DNA of 64,000 nucleotides from Bacteroidales bacterium UBA4333 (GCA_002394335.1 DGTP01000016.1:1-64000); one strand, 5' to 3'; counted from the first letter of the stretch, positions 15,001 through 23,159 are shown. Notes: generated from the letters alone by a model not told the origin. Numbers and translations: made by a program.

Positions 15001-17385
15001 GGACCTGAGGCGGCTGTCGAAACGGACAAGTCCGCGCTCCGTCTGGGCGAAGCGGTCAACATCACCCTCTCAGCTCTCGGCGCAGAAGAGACCGCCACCC
15101 TGACCGTTCAGTCTCCCGACGGCTCCAATGCCCAAATACTAAATGACCAAATAGTAAATGGTCAAATGGTAAATGCCTTCACTCCCACGGAGGAAGGCAC
15201 ATACACCCTCACCTATACCGTCACCCATCCCTATATCAACTGTACGCGCACGGCTTCCGCTACGTTCACCGTCTATGACTGTGGCGTGCCTGCGTCTGTT
15301 ACCACGGACAAAACAGACCTCCGTCTGGGCGAGAGCGTCACGCTCAGTCTCTCTGCCGTATCGGATGTCGAGACCGCCACCCTGACCGTTCAGTCTCCCG
15401 ACGGCTCCAATGCCCAAATACTAAATGACCAGATAGTAAATGGTCAAATGGTAAATGCTTTCACTCCCACGGAGGAAGGCACATACACCTTCACCTATAC
15501 CGTCTCGCATACCAAAATCGACTGTGAGACCACATCCCAAAAGAAGATTCATGTCTATGACTGCGGACCGGATGCCGACATCCGGCTCTCTGCCGGCGAG
15601 TCGAAGCTCCAGCGTCCCGTCACCATCACCCTCTCCGCCCCCGGCGCGGACGAGACCGCCACGCTGACCGTTCAGTCTCCCGATGGCTCAAATGCCCAAA
15701 TGGTAAATGACCAAATAGTAAATGTGTACACGCCTAGTTCACTTGGCGAGTACACCTTCACCTATACCGTCACCCACCCGTATATCAACTGTACCAGAAC
15801 AGTGACGGCTACCCTGAATGTGGTGGAGGCGGAGCTCGTCTTTGACGACAAGAACGGCTCGAAACGCTGGTCTGACCCGCTGAACTGGTGGCCTGCATAT
15901 AACCGCCTGCCGAACGTATCGGACAGCGCCGTGATACGCAAACCCTGCGTGGTGGATATACCGGATGCTGTCACGTACGACCTCACTTTCGATGACGCTT
16001 CGGCAGAGGTGGTGATCGATCCGAAGGGGGCGCTGGTCATTGCCCGTCAGGTGCTCAACAGCACGCCGGCTTCCTTCACCGTCACTTCCGATGCCACAGG
16101 CTCCGGCGCCCTTGTCCTGGGCGCGGACAACACCTCGCTCCCGGCTACGGTGCAGTTCTACTCCTGCGCTACGGATATGAACGGACTCTTCCCTGTCTGG
16201 CAGTATATGGGTACGCCCGTGCAGGAGGAGCTCTCCATCAGCGCAACCTATCCGCAGGCTATGTTCTACGGCTGGAGCAACACGCCGAACAAGAAAACCG
16301 GCGGCAACTGGCTCCGTGTGGACTCTCTCGCCGGTTCACTGTCGCCTTTCACCGGTTATTGCATGACCTATACCGCACCCAAGACCTATACGGTCAAGGG
16401 TACGCTCAACGATCCCCAAACGCGTACGGTTGCTATCCCGTATAACGACCAGGGGACCTATCCCGGCTTCGCTTTCGTGGCTAACTCGTGGGTGGCGCCG
16501 ATCGACATCGCTTCGCTGGAGACAGCTGATTTCGGCGATGCGGATGCTACGGTTTATATCATGAATGCCGGCAGCTATCAGGACGCATTGCAGCAGCAGT
16601 TGAATGCTTCCAAGCAGGGCACGGCGTCCGCGCGCGGACAGTATAACACTATTCCGGTGCACGCCGCTTCCTATCTGCCGAATGCGCTGACGGTTATTCC
16701 GCCGATGCAGGGATTCTTCGTCCATACAGGCAAGGCTACCACCCTCACGCTTGACTACCACAAGTCGGTCTATACTCCGGCTCTTGCAGGCGTGAACACC
16801 ACACCCCTCCGCGCCCATGCTTTGAGTCCGCAGGACGGTCTTTCTGCTTTGAGCGTCAGCGGTCTTATGTCTGTTAAAGTCTCCGGTTTCGGCGCAGAGG
16901 ATGAGGTCTGTCTGCTTGTCGGCGAGGACTTCACCACCGCTTTTGAGAATGGTTGGGACGGACGCAAGGCGCGTTCGGAGAAGAGTGATATCTCGCTTGC
17001 CGTGGCAGCCCCGGACGGCGACCTCGCCGTGGCTGCCCTGCCCGAACTGGAAGGCACGGAGATCGTCTTCAACGGATCTAACCACAAGACCTATACGCTC
17101 GAAGTATCCCACCTCACCCGTAACCCGTCACCCGTCACCTCTCCCCTCTACCTCTTGGATAGAGAGACCGGCGTTTACACGCTGCTGGAAGAGGGGGCAA
17201 GCTACAGCTTCAAGTGCGGTGCTGCACCGAGACGGTTTGTGATCGTTAGGCAGATCGGCGGCACGGAGGAGCAAACGGGCACGGAGAAGATCGAAGCCGT
17301 GAAGTTTATCGAGGACGGCTTGTTCTACATCCGTTACGGCAACCGCCTCTATAACGGCAACGGCAGACTGCTGGAGACCCGCTGA
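12058..17385 (+). CDS. Giant exported adhesin-like protein with repeated Ig/PKD-type modules
   Basis: 1775 residues from ATG 12058, which gives the signal peptide MKRLLVIASALCLAWSAQA. The N-terminal part resembles the preceding protein. About a dozen beta-sandwich modules of 90-95 residues follow, each starting near 'VYDCGP.A..' and ending with a TFTYTVTHAYINC-type strand. Five modules carry a 105- or 120-bp stretch nearly identical in DNA. The C-terminal ~480 residues, from LVFDDKNGSKRWSDPLNWWP, are homologous to the preceding gene and end in the shared tail (VKFIEDGLFYIRYGNRLY.GNG). This suggests a surface adhesin or filament. The regularly spaced Cys residues (one or two per module) could form disulfides. 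Copy number of modules and inner repeats may vary between strains. Confidence 0.8.
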   Translation: MKRLLVIASALCLAWSAQAEESWAPWLVAPRNVVEKTDAGCPSFPGVLYASLTYNKGCVPWELEFSSETMSGDVTGAYFQWYRYKDGQAQSTATACDWQTDHTTFAGFKPATDENNSRYIYFCKVTTPSCPGGVKSGTFTVVVGSATDPCPTFAGTTFTITSGGSYRSGQTVTITARTNAYGGDHIYTWYHNGEPLDENDPRYTFEWGFNEPKLIITNIKPEDGGTYSVMMQDGSECFMYTDPVRILVDNPSCGPNPTLSISKTAVCEGESAITGVSNNTLAAGEEGKIVYMVQPEGSHPSTTIGNWTTDKPGLYQFKYQVSNPDNPSCFRESKVVSITVYGAGAPPTIKADVDLIKINGTIHFTTTGLQDGETGTITYSKDGGPGGQSIWPADAHTVYQSGTYTYTYTITNPKVPTCTRTATTTVVVYSCGWVTARFNNWVAGTVDLGASINLGPAIPTEPGMKGTLYVSYNGGPEQEISVSSPYIPTADGEYKFRYVVEHSDPRVTDCSSEVSKTITVRPCATQATVTPDKSVLKLGESVTLSLAAKKSAETSTLTYSKNGGATVNIQNNPSASFNWTPTETGTYVITYTIKGSGTCSTTDRTTVTVYDCGPDAAITATPDPVLPGKPVTLTLSAPGADETATLTVQSPDGSNAQILNDQIVNGQMVNAFIPTEEGTYTFTYTVTHAYINCTRSAQATVQVLECDPEVTVNTDKDVLALGESVNILLSRTANSRETATLTVQSPDGSNDQMVNGQIVNAFTPTEKGTYTLTYTLQDPVLGCTTTDNTTFTVYDCGPDASVVASRNTTRTDDPVTITVSAPGENETATLTVSRNGGTPSPVALTSSPITFTPTEEGTYTFTYTVTHAYINCTRTAEETVGVSDCGEAVTLKADKTIVKLGEAVNLTTSREPDANETPSFSITRNGQILSTPMPNAQMVNGKMVHVFTPAATGDYWVVYSLQNTLLNCETSSEVFFSVYECGPEAAVETDKSALRLGEAVNITLSALGAEETATLTVQSPDGSNAQILNDQIVNGQMVNAFTPTEEGTYTLTYTVTHPYINCTRTASATFTVYDCGVPASVTTDKTDLRLGESVTLSLSAVSDVETATLTVQSPDGSNAQILNDQIVNGQMVNAFTPTEEGTYTFTYTVSHTKIDCETTSQKKIHVYDCGPDADIRLSAGESKLQRPVTITLSAPGADETATLTVQSPDGSNAQMVNDQIVNVYTPSSLGEYTFTYTVTHPYINCTRTVTATLNVVEAELVFDDKNGSKRWSDPLNWWPAYNRLPNVSDSAVIRKPCVVDIPDAVTYDLTFDDASAEVVIDPKGALVIARQVLNSTPASFTVTSDATGSGALVLGADNTSLPATVQFYSCATDMNGLFPVWQYMGTPVQEELSISATYPQAMFYGWSNTPNKKTGGNWLRVDSLAGSLSPFTGYCMTYTAPKTYTVKGTLNDPQTRTVAIPYNDQGTYPGFAFVANSWVAPIDIASLETADFGDADATVYIMNAGSYQDALQQQLNASKQGTASARGQYNTIPVHAASYLPNALTVIPPMQGFFVHTGKATTLTLDYHKSVYTPALAGVNTTPLRAHALSPQDGLSALSVSGLMSVKVSGFGAEDEVCLLVGEDFTTAFENGWDGRKARSEKSDISLAVAAPDGDLAVAALPELEGTEIVFNGSNHKTYTLEVSHLTRNPSPVTSPLYLLDRETGVYTLLEEGASYSFKCGAAPRRFVIVRQIGGTEEQTGTEKIEAVKFIEDGLFYIRYGNRLYNGNGRLLETR
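13981..14100 (+). repeat. Intragenic long repeat, copy 1 (120 bp)
   Basis: Runs from GAGACCGCCAC to CACATACACC inside one Ig module. It is nearly identical to 15088-15207 and 15370-15489, and matches 14266-14370, which lacks one 15-bp unit. It contains a three-unit 15-bp array at 14026-14070. Confidence 0.85.
14026..14070 (+). repeat. 15-bp tandem array, 3 units, in frame (QILND/QIVNG/QMVNA)
   Basis: Three units of the pattern CAAATrsTAAATGrY are read as five-residue steps. They are AT-rich in an otherwise GC-rich gene. Further arrays are at 14311-14340 (2 units), 15133-15177 (3), 15415-15459 (3), 15697-15726 (2) and a degenerate one at 14866-14895. Confidence 0.85.
14266..14370 (+). repeat. 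Intragenic long repeat, copy 2 (105 bp)
   Basis: Same repeat as 13981-14100 but with two 15-bp units instead of three (array 14311-14340). The length difference is exactly one unit, so the frame is kept. Confidence 0.8.
15088..15207 (+). repeat. Intragenic long repeat, copy 3 (120 bp)
   Basis: Nearly identical to 15370-15489, 282 bp (94 codons) away, which is one module period. It contains the three-unit array 15133-15177. Confidence 0.85.
15370..15489 (+). repeat. Intragenic long repeat, copy 4 (120 bp)
   Basis: Differs from copy 3 at only a few bases. It contains the three-unit array 15415-15459. A shorter, diverging fifth copy starts at 15652 and ends with a two-unit array at 15697-15726. 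Confidence 0.85.
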
Positions 17386-17646
17386 ACAGACAAATGTCCG
17401 AACTACTGTTCGCACAATAAGCGCTCTTTGACATATTGATATATACAAAAGCGATAGTTTTTGAATAATTGTTGGTAATTTTGGACTAACAAAAATCTGT
17501 GTTATCTGTTAAATCTGTGAACAAATAAAAATTGTTGAATAATTGTTGATAATTGTTGACCAACAAAAATGTTTTTGTTCTTTTTTAGTGGATAGTAGTG
17601 CTTTTCCATAATAAAATAACCAAGATATTTGTATATATCAATAAGT

Positions 17647-17677
17647 CAACCGCCTCTATAACGGCAACGGCAGACTG
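17647..17677 (+). pseudogene. Orphan fragment of a sorting-tail coding sequence
   Basis: 31 bases are identical to 17340-17370, the 3' coding end of the giant adhesin (tail residues NRLYNGNGRL). The frame runs on for a few codons (LENNAL) to a TGA at 17696-17698. There is no open frame upstream. This looks like the 3' scar of a lost or recombined surface-protein gene. Confidence 0.7.
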
Positions 17678-17711
17678 TTGGAAAACAATGCCTTGTGAAC
17701 ATGTTATAAGG

Positions 17712-17753
17712 GGCAAGTCAGAGGCAAGTCAGAGGCATCTCGGAGGCAACTCG
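17712..17753 (+). repeat. Four 11-bp tandem units (GGCAAGTCAGA-type)
   Basis: Units at 17712-17722, 17723-17733, 17734-17744 and a partial at 17745-17753. The first two are identical and the last two degenerate. They lie about 110 bases upstream of the ATG at 17862. An unrelated array with the same period occurs at 28912-28955. Confidence 0.75.
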
Positions 17754-17901
17754 TACTTATTTGCACTAAAACGTGATCTTTTTTAGGCTTATGTCCGAAA
17801 ATCAGCAACCGGGAAACTTTAATAGCCGAAACCAAAATTATTAACCAAAAATATTAAAAGTATGAAAACACAATTTACTCTATGGCAAAAGGTGGCGAAT
17901 A

Positions 17902-17910
17902 CCCCCCCCC
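17902..17910 (+). promoter_or_regulatory. Poly-C tract (9 C) at the start of the giant repeat-protein gene
   Basis: Nine C's directly precede the ATG at 17911. The better-placed ATG at 17862 (spaced after ATTAAAAG, start MKTQFTLWQKVANTP) is 49 bases from 17911, so it is one base out of frame and terminates at 17949-17951 after 29 codons. Eight or eleven C's would fuse it in frame to the signal peptide. It is a likely slipped-strand phase switch or a homopolymer sequencing error. Confidence 0.6.
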
Positions 17911-20900
17911 ATGTGGGTGTGCCTTTTATTCGCGTTAGTAATTTCGACTAATTCCTGGGCTACCGTTGTTACTGCCGAATGGGGAGATTATACTACTCCT
18001 GCTACAGGATTCCCTTATGGCACATACCAAGAAATTAATGGCATAAAAATAACTCCTTGTGCTACACTAGCCAGTGATCCAAATGTATTTATAGACGGGC
18101 ATAATTGCCATAACTACCAATTGAATACCACTGGTAAGTACTTTGACATTACTTTATCTTCAGGCTATATTACTCAGGTTAAGTGCAATGTTTGGACGGA
18201 TAATAATACCCTTTTGAAAATACAATTTTCTAAAAAGTCTTCTTATGATTCCAATGACCTCACCGGTGATCCTATACCTTTACACGATGCTAACAGGGAT
18301 GCGCCAACTTCAATGCTGACAGTAAATGCTCCATCTGATGCAAAATCTGCTCGTATATATAAGGACGGATCGGATCATTGGAAATGCTACCTTTACCGTT
18401 TGATAGTTACAGCTTCAACTGGTTGTGACTCTCCAGAAACGGCTTCTTTTGCTGCTTCAGGAGCTGGCATATCGGGCTCAGTTCCATCTAATATAAATGC
18501 ATGTGCAGGTGGAGAGTTTATAATTCCTAATGCCGGTACGCTTGCTAAATCCGGCTATGACTTTGTCGGATGGAATGATGGTTCTACAACGAAAAGCCCA
18601 GGTGATTCGTATATAATGCCAGCAGATGGTGTTACTTTTACTGCAGAATGGAATCCTCATTACGTGCCTGCCGTAACAGATCTGAACAGTAGCGTGTCCG
18701 GTGACGATGTCACGATTACTTGGACGAATTACAATAAACTTAACACGCCATCTGTTAGTTTTGCTGATGCAGCTTTAAACAATTATTCCACAACAAACGG
18801 AACTTTATCCTGCAACTATACCCATGCTGGAGGGTGGGCTGGACCGTGTTTAGAGCTCTCTCTTCCTCGCTCTATGAATCATGTTACAAGCATAGATATG
18901 GAATATTATCACACCAATTCAGCAAATTCTAGTGGTGGAATTATTACTTATCTAAAATCAGGAGTAGAAGATGCTAAGGGTAAATGGTTTGATAATAGCG
19001 ATGACGCCCATATTTATCTTACTAAAACTGCTGAATACACCGACATTCAGATAGTACCCCGTGCAATATTATGGTCGACCACATCAAACGCATATTCATC
19101 CGATTATCACATAGGCATTCTTGGATTTGCATGCAATCTTGCAAGTGCATCTACCGGTACATTTTCTATAAAAGACATTTATATCAACACAAGCGATAAT
19201 CAAACCACTCTGGATGAAATCAAAATAATACGTAAAAAAGGCAGTGCTCCTTCTTCTATAAGTGATGGAACACAAGTGTATTCCGGAGTATTGAATACTT
19301 TTACAGATGAGAATGTGGAGGACGGATTATACTATTATGCGGTATATGCCCGAGAGGGAGAAGCCTATTCTGCGGCTGTAGTCGAAGGTCCTATTCAAAT
19401 TGGAACTCCAAAAGAAGATCCGGAATTGTCCGTTAGTGTTACTTACGCTGTTATTTCAACCGATGGCTCATCTATGTTAACGGTGAATAACGCTGTAGGC
19501 TACGATGGCACCTTGGTGTATGAGGTGGATCCATCTGGTGTAATCACTCTAAATGAAAGTACAGGCGAAATAACCGCAGTAGGCGCAGGGACGGCTACTA
19601 TCACCGTGACAGCACCGGCAACGGAGTCGTATTATTCAGACTCAAAAACGCTTACTATTCATGTTGTTTCTATCCCCGAAACTAACTTGGCTATTACAAA
19701 TGTTGACGGCGACAATGTAACCCTCACATGGGACGTACCAGGTAAGATTGATTTGAGTACAGCAACACTTTCTAATAATTCATATTTTATAATTTCCCAG
19801 AAGCCAGCAGATAGCAAATCTTATGACGAAGTAAAAGATGAGTTAACCGTAACATATACGGCTGGTCAATGGGCACAAGAAGGTATTGCGTTGCCGTTTA
19901 CATTGAGTGATTTAGAATATATCACTTATGAGTATAAAGGTCATCGTGTATTTCCTGCTATTATATCAGAAAGTTCAAAATTATATTGGGAGTATGACGT
20001 GGTAGAATCAGCAGATAATTGGACAAAAGTTACACGTACACCTATTAATGATTATCAATCAGAAGATATAGCAAATCCGCTTCCCGAAGCAAAGGCCATC
20101 ACATTCTGCGCTAATCCGAATGTAGCCAAAACAGATGAATCGTTCTATCTCCGAAATGTTTTCTACCACTGCACAGGTATGACGGATATCGATCATATCG
20201 TTATTAGACGTACAACCTCTGCTCCAGCTACCAGCATTACGGATGGCGATGAGATTTACAGCGGTAAGATGTCGCACTTCGTAGATACCGATTCAAAAGC
20301 AGCAGGTCTCTACTATTACACTTTGTTTGCTGTCTATGAAAACGGAAGTATCCCTGTTGAATCTGTTACACTTGATACCCGTGTCTTCAATATTACATAC
20401 AAGGACAAAGGTGATGCAGAATTCTCCGGTACCCATGAGACCGGTTATCCGACAACGCACTCAAACGCTGCTGCCACGGCACTCAAGAAAGCCACCAAAG
20501 AAGACTACATTTTCGTAGGTTGGTATGACAACGCGGCTTGTACCGGTGATGCTGTAACCTCTCTTGCCGCCGGTGCCTACAATGCAGACATTACCCTCTA
20601 TGCCCGTTGGGAACAACTCTCTCTCCACCAGCCCGGCAGGTACCAAGCCCCTGATGGTTACGGACGCATTCTCAAGAACGTCAACGGTCATGACTACGAG
20701 GTATATTTAGTTACATACGATGCCATAGAAACCACAAATTATGGTGCTTTGTATGCCGGCCCGGTGACTAATATAAGCGATGGTTATCGCATGTTTAGAA
20801 CTACTTCTGACATTAATACAACCACGACTACTAAGGGAGACGGTTGGACAGAGTTTAAGCCCTATAAATATTATGGTTCCGATGGATCGTGTAGTATAGA

Positions 20901-23139
20901 TGAGTTTACGAAACTGAACTCAAGTTCTAGTATCGGCATTTCCCATTATGCTCGCTTAGGCGCAGGCTATTATGTGCGCTTATATGTAAAAGGATACGCA
21001 TCGTTTGCTCTCATCGGTAAAGAATCAGAAGGAAACAGTTTTGTGGTAAAGATCAATGGTGAGACGCAAACATATACGGCAAATACTGACGAACATGTCG
21101 CAAGATTTACTTTGGCATCAGTAGATGAACCATACTTTATTGAAATAACCGGTAACGGCGGAAATAACAATAACTTCCGCGGTTTCTCGCTCCAGTTACC
21201 GGATGTAGAGCATTATACCGTGACGGTTGCTAAGAACGATAATTCGTATGGTACAGTCAGTGCAGCTTCGATAGCCAATGTACGTGCCGGAGAAGCAACA
21301 TACGTTACGGATAACACGTTTTATATCGCCGGTACTACCGTAACAGCTACTCCGGCTGAGAACACTGCAGAATATACCTATGCATTTGACAGTTGGTCTG
21401 GTGTTCCTGCTACCATTACGGAAGCAACGACCGTTACCGCTAACTTCACGCGTACTACCAACGAATATACCCTTACATGGGATTTGAACGGTGGTACGGT
21501 AACAACTGCCGGTACCGGCGCCGCCGTGAATGCAACAGGTACGCCATCCGCTAATGTTGCTTTTGGTACTGCCATCACAGCACCTACTGTAACAAAAGAC
21601 GGTTTCCAGTTCGTCGGCTGGAACGAAACGCCTGCTTCTACTATGCCTGCCGAAAATAAAATATATACCGCAAAATGGGCTACTCCAATTGTTATCGGTT
21701 CCGGCACAACGAATATGAATTGGGAGAATGTTTATTCGTGTTCTATTACGGGAGATTCAATAGTAGAGTTTAATGTAGATGGTAATGTTGATAATGGAGA
21801 CGAAAAATGTGTTGATATCCGTGATAAGAATTTTGCTGATTGGTGGGTAAAAATTACACGAGGTTTCTATAAGGCTACTCTCCGTTATGGTACACCAAGT
21901 GGAGGTGTGAAAGTTAAAATAATGGTTGTTGATCCATCTACAGGAGAACCGGTGAAAGAGACGACCATAGATGAACATTATGCCGACAATTATTTTACAG
22001 CAATTTGGCCTTTAGACCTAAGAGATATAGACAAGGATAAAACCTATTATGTTCGTGTAATAGATGCATATTCTTCTACTGGGTCAAAACCAAAAGTGGG
22101 TAGTCTTGAATTTACACTTACAGAACCATCAACTATTTCTAATACTGCCAAAACGCGCTTAGACTACGAAAATGTAACCGTACCTTACCAGATTGCTTCT
22201 TATGATATAGAACAAGATGGACAGAGTGAAACTTGCTTGTATATTGGTTATCAACACCAAGCAGATTGGACTGTTAAGATTAATCGAGCTCTATATAAGA
22301 TTCGCATATTATATGGAAAACCAAGTGCAAGCACAAAACTAAACATGTATATCTTGAACTCGTCGGGTGAAACGGTTTGGACTTCAGAGCAGCGTCCAAC
22401 TCCTTCCGGTAATTATGAATTATGGGAGATTGATGGCTTGGATTTGACTACTTATTCAGAGGATGACGAATATACTATCCGCATTAAGGATACCTATGGT
22501 TCTAATGGTTCAGTACCATATATAGCTTATATTGATTTCATCCCGAAAGCAACTCACACCCGCTCCGGCTTACGCGTGGGAGACTATGGTACCATCTGTC
22601 TGCCGTACGCCGTGGCTGAGGAAAATATCCAAGGTGCAGAAGTATATGAAATGGAAGGATGGCCTGCCGGTTCTGTGGCTGTTGTCTTGAACCAAATAAA
22701 CGGAGGCATGGAAGCCGGACATCCGTATATCTATCAGGCTACCGCTAATACCGCCACCTTCAGCTATTATGTGGACGGAGACGAGACACCGGCTGGAACC
22801 CACAATGGACTTGTCGGCTCATATACCAAGGAAGAAATAACGCCTAATGCAAATAACTATATCATCTATAACAACAAACTCTATTATGTGAATAGCTTGG
22901 CATATGTAGGTGTGAACAAAGCATATATTAACCGCTCATTGGCAGAAACCGTTCAGTCTATACCTGCACCGGCACCCGGTAAGAAGCAAGTTCGTATTCC
23001 GATGAACAATAATTCTATTACAGACATTGACCAAGTTATAGGTGATGATTCCGAGAATACGAAAATGATTATTAACGGACATCTGTTCATCTTCTGCGGC
23101 GATAAGACATATAACGCCCAAGGACAATTGATTAAATGA
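17911..23139 (+). CDS. Giant exported protein with Listeria-Bacteroides (InlB-like) repeats and sorting-type tail
   Basis: 1742 residues from ATG 17911. The hydrophobic N-terminus MWVCLLFALVISTNSWA acts as signal peptide but has no positive n-region. The upstream ATG 17862 would add one (K2, K10) if the C9 tract were C8 or C11. InlB-type modules occur near residues 195-245 (GYDFVGWNDG), 830-885 (YIFVGWYDNAAC) and 1185-1255 (DGFQFVGWNETPA). Between them are fibronectin-like and carbohydrate-binding-like stretches, including two paired modules with TLDEIKIIRKKGSAPSSISD / DIDHIVIRRTTSAPATSITD. The end (MIINGHLFIFCGDKTYNAQGQLI) is the shared tail. The gene is visibly more AT-rich than the adhesin before it. 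It is followed 20 bases later by a 48-codon peptide gene. The substrate or partner is unknown. Confidence 0.75.
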   Translation: MWVCLLFALVISTNSWATVVTAEWGDYTTPATGFPYGTYQEINGIKITPCATLASDPNVFIDGHNCHNYQLNTTGKYFDITLSSGYITQVKCNVWTDNNTLLKIQFSKKSSYDSNDLTGDPIPLHDANRDAPTSMLTVNAPSDAKSARIYKDGSDHWKCYLYRLIVTASTGCDSPETASFAASGAGISGSVPSNINACAGGEFIIPNAGTLAKSGYDFVGWNDGSTTKSPGDSYIMPADGVTFTAEWNPHYVPAVTDLNSSVSGDDVTITWTNYNKLNTPSVSFADAALNNYSTTNGTLSCNYTHAGGWAGPCLELSLPRSMNHVTSIDMEYYHTNSANSSGGIITYLKSGVEDAKGKWFDNSDDAHIYLTKTAEYTDIQIVPRAILWSTTSNAYSSDYHIGILGFACNLASASTGTFSIKDIYINTSDNQTTLDEIKIIRKKGSAPSSISDGTQVYSGVLNTFTDENVEDGLYYYAVYAREGEAYSAAVVEGPIQIGTPKEDPELSVSVTYAVISTDGSSMLTVNNAVGYDGTLVYEVDPSGVITLNESTGEITAVGAGTATITVTAPATESYYSDSKTLTIHVVSIPETNLAITNVDGDNVTLTWDVPGKIDLSTATLSNNSYFIISQKPADSKSYDEVKDELTVTYTAGQWAQEGIALPFTLSDLEYITYEYKGHRVFPAIISESSKLYWEYDVVESADNWTKVTRTPINDYQSEDIANPLPEAKAITFCANPNVAKTDESFYLRNVFYHCTGMTDIDHIVIRRTTSAPATSITDGDEIYSGKMSHFVDTDSKAAGLYYYTLFAVYENGSIPVESVTLDTRVFNITYKDKGDAEFSGTHETGYPTTHSNAAATALKKATKEDYIFVGWYDNAACTGDAVTSLAAGAYNADITLYARWEQLSLHQPGRYQAPDGYGRILKNVNGHDYEVYLVTYDAIETTNYGALYAGPVTNISDGYRMFRTTSDINTTTTTKGDGWTEFKPYKYYGSDGSCSIDEFTKLNSSSSIGISHYARLGAGYYVRLYVKGYASFALIGKESEGNSFVVKINGETQTYTANTDEHVARFTLASVDEPYFIEITGNGGNNNNFRGFSLQLPDVEHYTVTVAKNDNSYGTVSAASIANVRAGEATYVTDNTFYIAGTTVTATPAENTAEYTYAFDSWSGVPATITEATTVTANFTRTTNEYTLTWDLNGGTVTTAGTGAAVNATGTPSANVAFGTAITAPTVTKDGFQFVGWNETPASTMPAENKIYTAKWATPIVIGSGTTNMNWENVYSCSITGDSIVEFNVDGNVDNGDEKCVDIRDKNFADWWVKITRGFYKATLRYGTPSGGVKVKIMVVDPSTGEPVKETTIDEHYADNYFTAIWPLDLRDIDKDKTYYVRVIDAYSSTGSKPKVGSLEFTLTEPSTISNTAKTRLDYENVTVPYQIASYDIEQDGQSETCLYIGYQHQADWTVKINRALYKIRILYGKPSASTKLNMYILNSSGETVWTSEQRPTPSGNYELWEIDGLDLTTYSEDDEYTIRIKDTYGSNGSVPYIAYIDFIPKATHTRSGLRVGDYGTICLPYAVAEENIQGAEVYEMEGWPAGSVAVVLNQINGGMEAGHPYIYQATANTATFSYYVDGDETPAGTHNGLVGSYTKEEITPNANNYIIYNNKLYYVNSLAYVGVNKAYINRSLAETVQSIPAPAPGKKQVRIPMNNNSITDIDQVIGDDSENTKMIINGHLFIFCGDKTYNAQGQLIK

Positions 23140-23159
23140 TATAAGAAAACAATAAATCT

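Larger units (their letters stand above)
17386..17861. other. Intergenic region with repeats and a gene remnant
   Basis: AT-rich DNA between the giant adhesin and the poly-C gene. It holds an imperfect ~37-bp direct repeat (17460-17496 and 17534-17570, TTGAATAATTGTTG...AACAAAAAT), an ATCTGTG/ATCTGTTAAATCTGTG microrepeat (about 17495-17520) and a TAATTTTG -7-like box at 17476-17483. It also has a 31-bp copy of the adhesin's 3' end (17647-17677) and four 11-bp tandem units (17712-17753). A weak 6-bp stem (17384-17389/17406-17411) follows the adhesin stop. No complete gene is seen. Confidence 0.6.

Noticed and set aside
14026..15726. CRISPR-like repeat arrays
   Set aside because: Units are 15 bp without spacers, in frame within a coding sequence. 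No cas genes in the window.
17425..17450. TTTGACATATTGATATATAC as a sigma-70 -35/-10 promoter
   Set aside because: Spacing and sequence do not fit the Bacteroidetes TTTG/TAnnTTTG pattern. AT-rich similarity is weak evidence.
17911..23139. Calling the giant gene a pseudogene because of the frameshift at its start
   Set aside because: The frame from 17911 is open for 1742 codons with a usable hydrophobic signal and an intact tail. The C9 tract is better described as variable or uncertain.
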